DNA from: Parahaliea aestuarii
Lineage (GTDB): Bacteria; Pseudomonadota; Gammaproteobacteria; Pseudomonadales; Halieaceae
Direction of reading: 5' to 3'
NCBI RefSeq assembly: GCF_008064635.1
Contig: NZ_VRYZ01000003.1
Coordinates: forward strand, 186,001 to 250,000
Length of the DNA stretch: 64,000 nucleotides
Under the pieces are notes generated by a model. The model made no database searches. It was not told the DNA's origin and saw only the letters and a program-made list of their open reading frames with translations. The position numbers were made by a program, and so were the translations under genes. Of the stretch, positions 13,684 to 23,229 are shown piece by piece (within the stretch, counting starts at the first letter, position 1; every line of letters begins with the position of its first letter).

Positions 13684-13697
13684 TTATTTTGTGACAA
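13677..13697. promoter_or_regulatory. Operator-like inverted repeat 1 (TTGTCA-N9-TGACAA)
   Basis: TTGTCA at 13677-13682 and TGACAA at 13692-13697 are exact reverse complements separated by nine AT-rich bases. The site overlaps the start codon of the TrmB-family gene (complement of 13681-13683), so a bound protein would be expected to affect its own gene. The same core and spacing recur at 13750-13770. Confidence 0.6.
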
Positions 13698-13703
13698 ATA
13701 GCG

Positions 13704-13731
13704 TTGTAATGAAAAAGTTCAATACTAATAT
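13704..13731 (+). promoter_or_regulatory. Possible promoter of glmU-glmS
   Basis: TTGTAA at 13704-13709, a 16-base spacer and TAATAT at 13726-13731 give a moderate sigma-70 match. It lies between the two inverted repeats. Transcription would start near 13738, so the second repeat would sit just inside the transcribed leader, a position suited to repression. Confidence 0.45.
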
Positions 13732-13749
13732 GTGCCTTCTGCGATAAAT

Positions 13750-13770
13750 ATGTCAAAAAAATAATGACAT
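13750..13770. promoter_or_regulatory. Operator-like inverted repeat 2 (ATGTCA-N9-TGACAT)
   Basis: ATGTCA at 13750-13755 and TGACAT at 13765-13770 are exact reverse complements with a nine-base A/T spacer, the same core and geometry as the repeat at 13677-13697. The two centres are 73 bases apart, close to seven helical turns, which would put two bound dimers on the same face of the DNA. Confidence 0.6.
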
Positions 13771-13812
13771 TAGGGATTCGCAGAACACAGGGAAGCAATA
13801 CCGGAAAAAGCC

Positions 13813-15186
13813 ATGAAGCTAGAAGTCATTGTCCTTGCCGCCGGCAAGGGAACGCGTATGCGTTCCGAAAAACCGAAAGTACTGCACCGGCTGGCGGGGC
13901 GTTCGCTGCTGGATCATGTACTGGCAACTGCGGAGCAGCTGGGCGCAGAGCGACTGCACGCGGTGATCGGGCACGGCGCCGAGCAGGTGCGAAAGTCTCT
14001 CCGTGAGCGCGAGGTGAACTGGGTCGAGCAGCGCGAACAGCTGGGAACCGGCCACGCTGTGCTGCAGGCGCTGCCACAGGTGGACCCGGAGTCGACGGTG
14101 CTGGTGCTATATGGCGATGTGCCATTGCTGGGCGTCGCCACCCTGCAACCGCTGGTTGCGGCTGCCACCAGGGACATGGCCCTACTCACCGCAAACGTCG
14201 AGGACCCCACTGGCTATGGCCGCGTGGTGCGCGGTGCAGAAGGGGATTTCAGTGCGGTGGTAGAGGATCGCGACTGCGATAGCGCACAGCGCGCCATTCG
14301 TGAAATCAACAGCGGTGTGCTGGCGGCGCCCGCGGCGCTGCTGAAGGAATATCTGCCCCGGGTTGGCAACGACAACAGCCAGGGCGAGTACTATCTGCCG
14401 GACGCCTTGCGGCTGCACGTCGCCGCCGGTCATCAGGTGGCGACCCGGCTGGCTGCCTCGGAGCTGGAAATCCTCGGCGTCAATGACCGCCTGCAACTGG
14501 CCGCGGTGGAGCGCGCCTACCAGCAGGGCCTGGCGCGACAGCTGTTACTGGACGGCGTGCAACTGGCCGACCCCTCCCGCATCGATATTCGCGGTTCGCT
14601 GCGCTGCGGGCGCGATGTGTTTATCGACGTCAACGCCGTGTTCGAAGGGGATGTGGTACTGGAGGACGGCGTCACCATCGGCCCCAATTGCCTGGTGAAA
14701 AACAGTCGTATTGGCAGTGACACCACCGTCTATGCCATGAGCCATATTGTCGGCAGCCGGGTGGCGGAAAAATGCAGTATCGGCCCCTACGCCCGCCTGC
14801 GCACCGGCACAGATATGGCCGACGGCGCTCGTGTCGGCAATTTTGTGGAGACCAAGAAAGCGGCGATCGGCTCCGGCAGCAAGGTCAATCACCTGTCCTA
14901 CATCGGCGACTGCGACATGGGTGGCGAAGTCAATATTGGCGCCGGTACGATCACCTGCAACTACGACGGTGTGAACAAGCATCGCACGGAAATTGGCGAG
15001 GGCGCCTTCGTCGGGTCCAACAGTACACTGGTCGCACCGATAGCCATTGCCGAAGGCGGCTTTGTGGCGGCGGGCTCGACCATTACCAAACCGGTAGAGG
15101 CGAATGAACTGGCAGTGGCTCGCGGGCGCCAGCGCAATATCGGCAACTGGCAGCGCCCCGGCGCAAATACCGAAAAAGAGAGCTGA
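13813..15186 (+). CDS. glmU: Bifunctional N-acetylglucosamine-1-phosphate uridyltransferase / glucosamine-1-phosphate acetyltransferase
   Basis: Makes UDP-GlcNAc for peptidoglycan and lipopolysaccharide. The N-terminal pyrophosphorylase domain opens with LAAGKGTRMRSEKPKVLH (residues about 7-24) and contains the LYGDVPLL metal-site segment. From about residue 250 the left-handed beta-helix hexapeptide repeats form the acetyltransferase, including the NYDGVNKHRTEIG motif with the catalytic histidine. The 457 residues match the family. The glmS start is three bases after the stop, so both steps of hexosamine supply are co-expressed. Confidence 0.98.
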   Translation: MKLEVIVLAAGKGTRMRSEKPKVLHRLAGRSLLDHVLATAEQLGAERLHAVIGHGAEQVRKSLREREVNWVEQREQLGTGHAVLQALPQVDPESTVLVLYGDVPLLGVATLQPLVAAATRDMALLTANVEDPTGYGRVVRGAEGDFSAVVEDRDCDSAQRAIREINSGVLAAPAALLKEYLPRVGNDNSQGEYYLPDALRLHVAAGHQVATRLAASELEILGVNDRLQLAAVERAYQQGLARQLLLDGVQLADPSRIDIRGSLRCGRDVFIDVNAVFEGDVVLEDGVTIGPNCLVKNSRIGSDTTVYAMSHIVGSRVAEKCSIGPYARLRTGTDMADGARVGNFVETKKAAIGSGSKVNHLSYIGDCDMGGEVNIGAGTITCNYDGVNKHRTEIGEGAFVGSNSTLVAPIAIAEGGFVAAGSTITKPVEANELAVARGRQRNIGNWQRPGANTEKES

Positions 15187-15188
15187 CT

Positions 15189-17018
15189 ATGTGTGGAATT
15201 GTTGCCGCCACGGCGCGCCGTGAAGTTTCGGAAATTCTGCTGGAAGGTCTGCGTCGCCTGGAATATCGCGGCTATGACTCGGCGGGCATGGCCCTGATCG
15301 ACGCCGAACACAACCTGCTACTCCACAAACGCCTGGGCAAGGTGGCCGAGCTGGAACAGGCCCAGGCCATGACGCCGCACCACGGTTGCAGCGGTATCGC
15401 TCACACCCGCTGGGCTACCCACGGCGAACCCTCCGCAGCCAATGCGCATCCCCACCTGTCCGGCAACCGTGTGGCGGTGGTGCACAACGGCATTATCGAG
15501 AATCACGAATCCCTGCGTGAGGAACTGAAAGGCCAGGGCTATGAATTCCAGTCGCAGACCGATACCGAGGTGATTGTTCATCTGTTGCACCAGCAACTGG
15601 AGGAGCGGGTAGAGTTTTTCCAGGCCCTGAAAAACACCATTGCCCGCCTCGATGGCGCCTACGCCATCGCCGCCATTGACGCGGAAAACCCGGATCGGGT
15701 GGTTGCAGCGCGGGCCGGCAGCCCCCTGGTGATCGGCGTCGGCATTGGTGAGAACTTCCTGGCTTCGGACCAGCTCGCGCTGCGCCAGGTCACCGACCGT
15801 TTCATCTTCCTGGAAGAGGGCGACATGGTCGATATGGGCGCCACCCGCCTGCATGTGGAAGATGCCAGCGGCGCCGTGGTGGAGCGGACCATGCAGCGCG
15901 TGTCTGCTGCCGTGGAGACGGTCGATCTCGGCGGCTACGAACACTACATGCTGAAGGAAATTCACGAACAGCCGCGCGCCCTGGCGGAGACTCTCGGGCT
16001 GGAGGCGAGCCACCAGGTGGAAGACGAGCGCTTCGGCGCCGGTGCTGGCGCCATCTTCGACCAGGTCAAGGCGGTGCAGATTGTCGCCTGCGGCACCAGC
16101 TATCACGCCGGCCTGGTAGCCCGCTACTGGCTCGAAGACCTGTGTGGTATTCCCTGCGACGTCGAAGTGGCCTCGGAATTCCGCTATCGCGCCCGCGCCC
16201 GACGCGAGGGCACCCTGCTGGTGACCGTTTCCCAGTCCGGTGAAACCGCAGACACCCTCGCCGCCCTGCGCGGACAGGGCGAAGACGAATTCATCGCCTC
16301 GCTGGTGATTGCCAACGTTGACCACAGCTCACTGGTGCGCGAATCCGACCTGGTGTTCCTGACCCGGGCCGGCGCGGAAATCGGCGTGGCTTCCACCAAG
16401 GCCTTTACCACTCAGCTGGTCGCCTTCCTGATGCTGGCCATCGCGCTGGGTCGCCGTCACCAGCTGTCCGAAGAAGCCACACGCGAGCTCATTGATGCCC
16501 TGCACCAGCTGCCGGATTGTGTATCGCGCACCCTGCAACTCGATGCCGACATCAAACGCCTGTCAGAGGCCTTCATCCTCAAGAATCACGCCCTGTTCCT
16601 CGGCCGGGGCATCCAGTACCCGGTGGCATTGGAGGGGGCCCTGAAGCTGAAGGAAATTTCCTACATTCACGCCGAGGCCTATCCTGCCGGCGAACTCAAG
16701 CACGGCCCACTGGCCCTGGTAGACGCCGAAATGCCGGTCGTGGCGGTTGCCCCCGGCGACGAGCTGCTGGAAAAACTGAAGTCCAATCTGGAAGAAGTGC
16801 GTTCCCGCGGCGGCGAGCTGTTTGTATTTGCCGATGACAACGCCGGTATGAAGGGCGATAGCCGGGTGCACGTACTGGGCATGCCGAGCTGCCCGGCGGT
16901 CATTCAACCCGTAGTCTACACCGTGGCCCTGCAGTTGCTCGCCTACCATGTAGCAGTGCAGAAGGGTACCGATGTGGACAAGCCGCGCAACCTGGCGAAA
17001 TCGGTCACCGTCGAGTGA
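15189..17018 (+). CDS. glmS: Glutamine-fructose-6-phosphate aminotransferase (isomerizing)
   Basis: Forms glucosamine-6-phosphate from fructose-6-phosphate and glutamine. Cys2 of MCGIVAA is the glutaminase nucleophile. The class-II glutaminase domain has the HTRWATHGEP and HNGIIENH motifs. Two SIS sugar-isomerase domains follow (VSQSGETADT near residue 350), and the C-terminus ends in DKPRNLAKSVTVE as in all GlmS enzymes. The 609 residues match E. coli. I see no glmS ribozyme, which is expected only in Firmicutes-type loci; control is more likely through the upstream TrmB-family regulator. Confidence 0.98.
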   Translation: MCGIVAATARREVSEILLEGLRRLEYRGYDSAGMALIDAEHNLLLHKRLGKVAELEQAQAMTPHHGCSGIAHTRWATHGEPSAANAHPHLSGNRVAVVHNGIIENHESLREELKGQGYEFQSQTDTEVIVHLLHQQLEERVEFFQALKNTIARLDGAYAIAAIDAENPDRVVAARAGSPLVIGVGIGENFLASDQLALRQVTDRFIFLEEGDMVDMGATRLHVEDASGAVVERTMQRVSAAVETVDLGGYEHYMLKEIHEQPRALAETLGLEASHQVEDERFGAGAGAIFDQVKAVQIVACGTSYHAGLVARYWLEDLCGIPCDVEVASEFRYRARARREGTLLVTVSQSGETADTLAALRGQGEDEFIASLVIANVDHSSLVRESDLVFLTRAGAEIGVASTKAFTTQLVAFLMLAIALGRRHQLSEEATRELIDALHQLPDCVSRTLQLDADIKRLSEAFILKNHALFLGRGIQYPVALEGALKLKEISYIHAEAYPAGELKHGPLALVDAEMPVVAVAPGDELLEKLKSNLEEVRSRGGELFVFADDNAGMKGDSRVHVLGMPSCPAVIQPVVYTVALQLLAYHVAVQKGTDVDKPRNLAKSVTVE

Positions 17019-17026
17019 GTGGGTTC

Positions 17027-17047
17027 GGGGGCTTTTTCACAGCCCCC
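17027..17047. terminator. Weak hairpin between convergent glmS and secF
   Basis: GGGGGCT (17027-17033) pairs with AGCCCCC (17041-17047) across the loop TTTTCAC. It lies in the 85-base gap between convergent genes, which suggests a shared terminator, but neither side has a following T-tract. Confidence 0.35.
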
Positions 17048-17103
17048 TGATCGGCACATCCAGTTGCCGGCGAACTTGTGGCCATTTCGTCTTATGCCCT
17101 TGC

Positions 17104-18009
17104 CTAGCTTTCGCCTTCGTCGTTCTCCAGCGCTGGCGGCAGCAGATCCTGACGGCTTACGCCCAGTGTCTGTAGCAGGCTGGATGCGATGAAGATCGAT
17201 GAGTAGGTACCGACACAGATGCCTACCAGCAGGGCAGTCGCGAATCCGAGGATCATTTCCCCGCCGAATACTGCCAGCGCTACCAGCACCAATACGGTGG
17301 TAAACGAAGTTGCCAGGGTTCTGTCCATCGTCTCCGAGATGGAGATGTTGATGGTGTCCGGCACGGTGGCAATGCGCAATTTGCGGAAGTTCTCCCGGAT
17401 GCGGTCGAACACCACGATGGTGTCGTTGATGGAATAGCCAATGACCGCGAGGATGGCGGCGAGCACCGTGAGATTGAACTCCATGCCCGTCAGCGAAAAG
17501 AAGCCCAGCGTGATAATGACATCGTGGATGAGCGCTGCGACCGAAGCTACCGCGAAGCGCGCCTGAAAGCGGAAGGAGATGTAGAGCATGATGCAGGCGG
17601 ACGCCAGCAGCATGGCCAGACCGCCTTGTTCCCGCAACTCCTCTCCGACCTGGGGACCTACAAACTCCTGTCGCTTGAGTTCCAGGTCAGGGTCAAGCTG
17701 TTGCCTGATCAGTGTCACCAGCACCTGGCTGGATGCCTCCGGGACGCTTTTTGGCAGACGGATCAGCGCATCGCGATCCGTACCGTAGGACACCACAATC
17801 GCATTGGGTTCTCCGGCATCCAGGATAGTGCTGCGAAGATCTTCAATATTCACCGACTCGCTGAAGTGAAGTTCCAACAGCGTCCCGCCGGTGAAGTCGA
17901 GCCCCCAGTTGAGTTGGCGTAGCGCCAGACTGGTGACGGATATCGCCAGTAACAGGCAGGAGATTGCCAGGGCGATCTTGCGATGCCCCATAAAATCCAG
18001 CTTTTTCAT
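17104..18009 (-). CDS. secF: Protein translocase subunit SecF (stand-alone copy)
   Basis: Membrane component of the SecDF complex, which uses the proton gradient to pull exported proteins across the inner membrane. The 301 residues start MKKLDFMGHRK and have a first membrane helix followed by the signature LNWGLDFTGGTLLEL. A periplasmic domain comes next, then five more helices including the conserved VIGYSINDTIVVFDRIREN segment. An upstream in-frame ATG at 18066 would add a poorly hydrophobic 19-residue leader unlike SecF. secD and yajC, its usual operon partners, are not beside it, so this may be a second copy or a split operon. Confidence 0.92.
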   Translation of the reverse strand: MKKLDFMGHRKIALAISCLLLAISVTSLALRQLNWGLDFTGGTLLELHFSESVNIEDLRSTILDAGEPNAIVVSYGTDRDALIRLPKSVPEASSQVLVTLIRQQLDPDLELKRQEFVGPQVGEELREQGGLAMLLASACIMLYISFRFQARFAVASVAALIHDVIITLGFFSLTGMEFNLTVLAAILAVIGYSINDTIVVFDRIRENFRKLRIATVPDTINISISETMDRTLATSFTTVLVLVALAVFGGEMILGFATALLVGICVGTYSSIFIASSLLQTLGVSRQDLLPPALENDEGES

Positions 18010-18131
18010 AAGTAGTAGCTCTCGTTCTGGTATACAGCTGTAAGTCCAGAAATCTGCGAGCGGCATCGAGCAACCGGTCGTCCCCCATGAACAGGGGTTC
18101 GACAGGCGTGTTCGTAGATATCTGGTGTGCG

Positions 18132-18500
18132 TTACACCAGACGGGGAGGTGCCTGGGGGCAGGCCGGGTAACGGCTAACCTGCGGTCGGGCCACTGACGG
18201 GGCTTCGTATTCTGCATCTATGGTGCGGTTGATGGTTACCGGGTGAGGGGCGCCTGGCGCTTTGGGCGGTGGGCCCGCTGCCGGTTGCCCGTCGTGGCCG
18301 CTGAGGAGAAACGGTGGGGAGTGATCCGCTGCCGTCAAATACCGGCCCCCATCCACTTCCCAGGCTGAGGGCGATGACCACACCACGACACACTGTAGAA
18401 GGAGAGTGGCCAGCACCAGCTGGCGACTCAGCGACGGCAGGCGCAGTGTTGACGGTGACAATTGATCGTACCTTTCAAAGGAACCGGGGTGGTTAGCCAT
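18132..18500 (-). CDS. Hypothetical small exported or membrane protein (doubtful)
   Basis: An open frame of 122 codons in the 573-base gap between secF and the DUF6607-like gene. The predicted product has a hydrophobic stretch near residues 27-42 (LVLATLLLQCVVVWSS) that could be a signal peptide or anchor, followed by a proline- and alanine-rich tail without cysteines after the first. I recognise no family. Low-complexity composition and GC-driven open frames make a chance reading possible. The rest of this gap (18010-18131 and 18501-18582) shows nothing I can name. Confidence 0.35.
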   Translation of the reverse strand: MANHPGSFERYDQLSPSTLRLPSLSRQLVLATLLLQCVVVWSSPSAWEVDGGRYLTAADHSPPFLLSGHDGQPAAGPPPKAPGAPHPVTINRTIDAEYEAPSVARPQVSRYPACPQAPPRLV

Positions 18501-18582
18501 CCGAATATGGTGCCTATTGCGCCGTTATTCAATGCCAACCACTCCGGCAGAGTAACTGTTTATCTGCTTGCAGTATCGCAAG

Positions 18583-19731
18583 CTATCGCGAGCTGAAACG
18601 CGCTAGCGTTTCGGCGATAAAGGCATTCCCCGCGCTGCTGTCGTAGGGCTGTTTCGCGCTGATGCCGTCCGCGTACTCGAACATGACGCTGAACAGCTTT
18701 TCGCCTTCACTTTCTTCCAGCAGGGTGACGCGTGCGTTGCTGGCGAGCAGCCTGTCCCAGGCCTTGCGCACATCCGCCCAGAAGGAGCCGGTGCGCTCCC
18801 AGTACTCGTCGCCGGCGCTGAAGTCGTGATCGCGTATGCGCTCATAGCGATTGAAACCCGCTTCGCGCGCCAGGTAGGGCTGCCCGGTGGCTGGCTCGCC
18901 GCGGCCGGCCAGCACCAGCTTGAGGTTGTCCTCCTCGTGAATCCAGCCAGTGGGTGTGATGGTGTGCCGGTTGGTGCCGGCCAGTGCATCGTAGTCATCG
19001 CGCACACTGAACTCCCGGCGCGGCAGGGGGCGCCAGGTGGTGTCGCTCTGCCAGCTGGAGTAGCCGGGTGAGTGCTGCCAGCGTCCGATGCCCTCGTAGC
19101 GGGGTGAGTCGTCGACCTGGAATACGGCCTGCGACCAGGCGCCCGCTACCTCGCTTTCGCCCAGCTTGCGCTGCTCCCAGGTGCCATCGCCGATAAAGAC
19201 GTTCAGCAGGCGATCCTGGTAGCGCCAGTCCTGGCGCCAATGCTTGATCACTACTGGTTCGGATTCCGTTCCGTCTGGCATTTCAAACTTCATCACCATG
19301 ATGTGCTGCAGGCTGATGAAGTCCGGCTCGTCGGCTAGCACGTACACGAACTCGGTGCCCCAGGACTGGTAGGGGCGTGGCGGTGTGTAGTCAGGGGTGA
19401 AGCCCACAGTCTCGATAAAATCGAAACTGGCCCTGTAGGGCCCGGCCATCGCCAGGATGGCGCGGCGGTCCCGCTCTTTGGCGCTCAGGCCGCCTGCCTG
19501 TAGTGCCTGCCAGGCGGCAGAGGGCTCCTTGACCAGCGTGACATTGGAACCGGTGGAGGTGCCGCCGCGGGGAGCCATGTCGCCCTTGGCGGTGTAGGGC
19601 CAGGCGTAGGTGTACTGGCGCTGCTCGGGGGCCTGCCCGGTCGTTTGCGACGGGTTTTCGGCCACAACACGGCCAGCGCCGCTAACGGCGAGAAGGGTCA
19701 GCAGGGCGCCGGCGATTGTCAGTCCTGGCAT
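18583..19731 (-). CDS. Exported protein of the DUF6607 type
   Basis: 382 residues with a clear signal peptide (MPGLTIAGALLTLLAVSG, likely cleaved after VVA near residue 24). The mature part starts with a YTYAWPYTAKGDMAPRGGT segment and is rich in aromatic residues, with many Trp and Tyr (for example KHWRQDWRYQDRLLNVF), and no membrane helices. This pattern reminds me of DUF6607, a family of unknown function in gammaproteobacteria. Start ATG 19731 is preferred over the longer frame from 19878, because it gives a proper signal peptide and has GAGGAA upstream. It follows fumC on the same strand with a 40-base gap and may be read from it. Confidence 0.7.
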   Translation of the reverse strand: MPGLTIAGALLTLLAVSGAGRVVAENPSQTTGQAPEQRQYTYAWPYTAKGDMAPRGGTSTGSNVTLVKEPSAAWQALQAGGLSAKERDRRAILAMAGPYRASFDFIETVGFTPDYTPPRPYQSWGTEFVYVLADEPDFISLQHIMVMKFEMPDGTESEPVVIKHWRQDWRYQDRLLNVFIGDGTWEQRKLGESEVAGAWSQAVFQVDDSPRYEGIGRWQHSPGYSSWQSDTTWRPLPRREFSVRDDYDALAGTNRHTITPTGWIHEEDNLKLVLAGRGEPATGQPYLAREAGFNRYERIRDHDFSAGDEYWERTGSFWADVRKAWDRLLASNARVTLLEESEGEKLFSVMFEYADGISAKQPYDSSAGNAFIAETLARFSSR

Positions 19732-19771
19732 GTTCTGTCTTTCCTCTTGTTGCCTGTAGATGGCCGGTCTA

Positions 19772-21148
<1,377 letters not shown>

Positions 21149-21249
21149 GGTCTTGCTCCTGCTGTGGAGATTCAGCGAATTCAATGCTGCAGCGTAGATT
21201 AGAACGTAGCGGCCAAGCAGTCCAAGCAGGCGCTACGGCGGGAACAACT

Positions 21250-22938
21250 TCAGGTAAAACTCAGAAAAAGGTAGACCGCCAGCAACAGCGTAACCCAGAG
21301 CACCATCGTGCCTGTGCCGACATCGCGGGACAGTACCCCGCCCGGTGAGTGCAGCTGCCGGGCCAGACCGATGACCTGCTGCAGCCGCTGCAGGGCAAAC
21401 TGGCGCAGACGGCGGTCGACAGTAACAATGGCGGCTATCAGTGGCAGCGCAGCTTGTGGCAGCAGGCGCCGATAGGTCCAGTCAAAGTCCAGATGTACTG
21501 CGTTAAGTTCCGGCGGATACAGGCCGCGCCGATTGAGCCACACAAAGGCGAGGGCCGAGAACAGCAGCAGCTGCATTTGGGTCAGCACATGTGTGACATC
21601 GTAGGGAGTATAAGTGACATCAAAAGGCAGCGCGTCATACAACAGCTGCGGATAAACCCCGATGGCAATGCAGAGCACTGCGGCAATCAACATCGCCAGT
21701 TGCATGTTGCCCGGCGGGTCCGACACGCGGATACCGGAATCGTGGGCAAAGAAAGCAAAGTAGGGAATCTTGATGCCCGCGTGGTGAAACACCCCGGCGG
21801 AGGCGAACAGCAGCAGCAACCAGACCCCGAAGAACTCCTCCTTCAGCGCCGCCGACATGATCATCGACTTGCTGACAAAGCCGCTGAACAGGGGGAAGGC
21901 CGAGATGGACGCGGCGCCGACAATGCAGAGAACTGTGGTGCGCGGCATGGTTTTGTACAGGCCGCCGAGCTCCGATCCGTTGACCCGCCCGGTCATGGTC
22001 AGCACGGCGCCCATCGACATGAATAGCAGGCCCTTGAAGATGACGTCGGTGAAAGCGTGGGCCACCGCGCCGTTGATGGCCAGCTGGGAGCCAATGCCAA
22101 TACCCACCACCATAAAGCCCAGCTGGTTAATCAGGCTGTAGGCCAGCACCCGCCGCAGGTCGTTTTCCACCACGGCGAAAAAGATGGGGAAACAGGCCAT
22201 GGTGGCACCCACGTAGACCAGCAACTCGGTGCCGGGAAAACCGCGGGTCAGGGCATAGATGGCAACCTTGGTGGTGAAGGCGCTGAGGAAAACAGTGCCG
22301 GTGGGGGTGGCCTCGGGGTAGGCGTCCACCAGCCAGCTGTGTAGAAGAGGAAAGGCGGCTTTCAGGCCCAGTGCCAACAGGATCAGCCAGCCGTAGGTGG
22401 CGTCGGTGCCAATGTAGCTGAAGGCCAGCGAACCCGTTTCCCGCCACAGCATGATCAGGCCCGTGAACAGCAGTAGCCCCGAGATAATCTGAATCACCAG
22501 GTAGCGCACGCCGGCGCTGTAGGACGCCGGGCTGCGTCGAGCCCACACCAGGCACACCGAGGTGAGGGCCATGCCCTCCCAGAACAGGAAGAAGGTCAGC
22601 AGGTCGCCGGCGAATACGGCTCCCAACGCGCTACCGGCGTAGAGCAGGGCGCTGACCTGCTGCAGGGTATCGCGCACATGCAGGGCGTAGATCAGTGCTA
22701 TGAGCGCCGCGATGTGAAACAGGTAGCCAAACAGCAGCGACAGCCGGTCAATGCGCAGCCATTCCAGCTGCAGACTGAACAGGCTCTGTGTCAGCGCAGC
22801 ATCGGTTGGCAGCGTCCATAAATTCAACGCGCCCAGCAGTGGTGTAGCCACCAGGACTACACTGCGTACCCGGCCCCGGGTCAGGGCGACCGCCAGCGCC
22901 GCCAGGTAGAACAGGGCAAAAGGTGGCAGCGCGATCAC
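21250..22938 (-). CDS. Mrp-type antiporter subunit D paralogue (third proton-channel subunit)
   Basis: 562-residue polytopic protein of the NuoL/M/N-MrpA/D family. The membrane glutamate lies in FLFWEGMALTSV. The lysine-bearing helix region (ALGLKAAFPLLHSWLVDAYPEATPTG) and the second lysine (AFTTKVAIYALT) are preserved, so it probably forms a proton pathway. It ends with an unusual 80-residue region and a last membrane helix. GTG 22938 is preferred because it overlaps the preceding gene by four bases (GTGA), as elsewhere in this operon. It is the last gene of the Mrp operon and is more divergent than the MrpD at 24693. Confidence 0.85.
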   Translation of the reverse strand: MIALPPFALFYLAALAVALTRGRVRSVVLVATPLLGALNLWTLPTDAALTQSLFSLQLEWLRIDRLSLLFGYLFHIAALIALIYALHVRDTLQQVSALLYAGSALGAVFAGDLLTFFLFWEGMALTSVCLVWARRSPASYSAGVRYLVIQIISGLLLFTGLIMLWRETGSLAFSYIGTDATYGWLILLALGLKAAFPLLHSWLVDAYPEATPTGTVFLSAFTTKVAIYALTRGFPGTELLVYVGATMACFPIFFAVVENDLRRVLAYSLINQLGFMVVGIGIGSQLAINGAVAHAFTDVIFKGLLFMSMGAVLTMTGRVNGSELGGLYKTMPRTTVLCIVGAASISAFPLFSGFVSKSMIMSAALKEEFFGVWLLLLFASAGVFHHAGIKIPYFAFFAHDSGIRVSDPPGNMQLAMLIAAVLCIAIGVYPQLLYDALPFDVTYTPYDVTHVLTQMQLLLFSALAFVWLNRRGLYPPELNAVHLDFDWTYRRLLPQAALPLIAAIVTVDRRLRQFALQRLQQVIGLARQLHSPGGVLSRDVGTGTMVLWVTLLLAVYLFLSFT

Positions 22939-23225
22939 GGTGCGTCCTCCTCGCGCGACGGGTGTGGGGGCAGGTCGCTGCGCTGGTAGTAGTCCTTGGG
23001 GCGAATGATGAGGCGGCGCATCCACTTGGCGGCCAGCACCAGTATCACGCAGCCTACGAAACCGTAGGCCGGGTAAAAACCGATGATTCCCTCCCAGGGA
23101 TGCTCCGTATGGCGATGCACTACCAGATCGAGGGCCAGCACCAGGGCGCAGGCAGCGTACAGCAGCCAGAGGATGCGTTGCACGTTGCGCGGCTTGTCCA
23201 ACAGGTACTGCTTTTCAGTGCTCAT
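22935..23225 (-). CDS. Small two-helix membrane protein inside the Mrp operon
   Basis: 96 residues with two hydrophobic helices (about 16-36 and 50-69), a short polar loop HRHTEHPWEGIIGFYPAYGF and a charged tail KWMRRLIIRPKDYYQRS. I know no named family for it. It starts four bases after the MrpA-like gene and overlaps the next gene by four bases, so it is translated as part of the antiporter operon and may be an extra subunit or assembly factor. The conserved-looking YPAYGFVGC stretch suggests a specific contact. Confidence 0.75.
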   Translation of the reverse strand: MSTEKQYLLDKPRNVQRILWLLYAACALVLALDLVVHRHTEHPWEGIIGFYPAYGFVGCVILVLAAKWMRRLIIRPKDYYQRSDLPPHPSREEDAP

Positions 23226-23229
23226 ACTG

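Noticed and set aside
13813-17018. A glmS ribozyme or small-RNA control element in the glmU-glmS junction
   Set aside because: Only three bases separate the two genes and no ribozyme-like leader is present.
18010-18582. A search for tRNA or small RNA genes in the largest gap
   Set aside because: No cloverleaf, promoter-terminator pair or CCA-like end could be seen.
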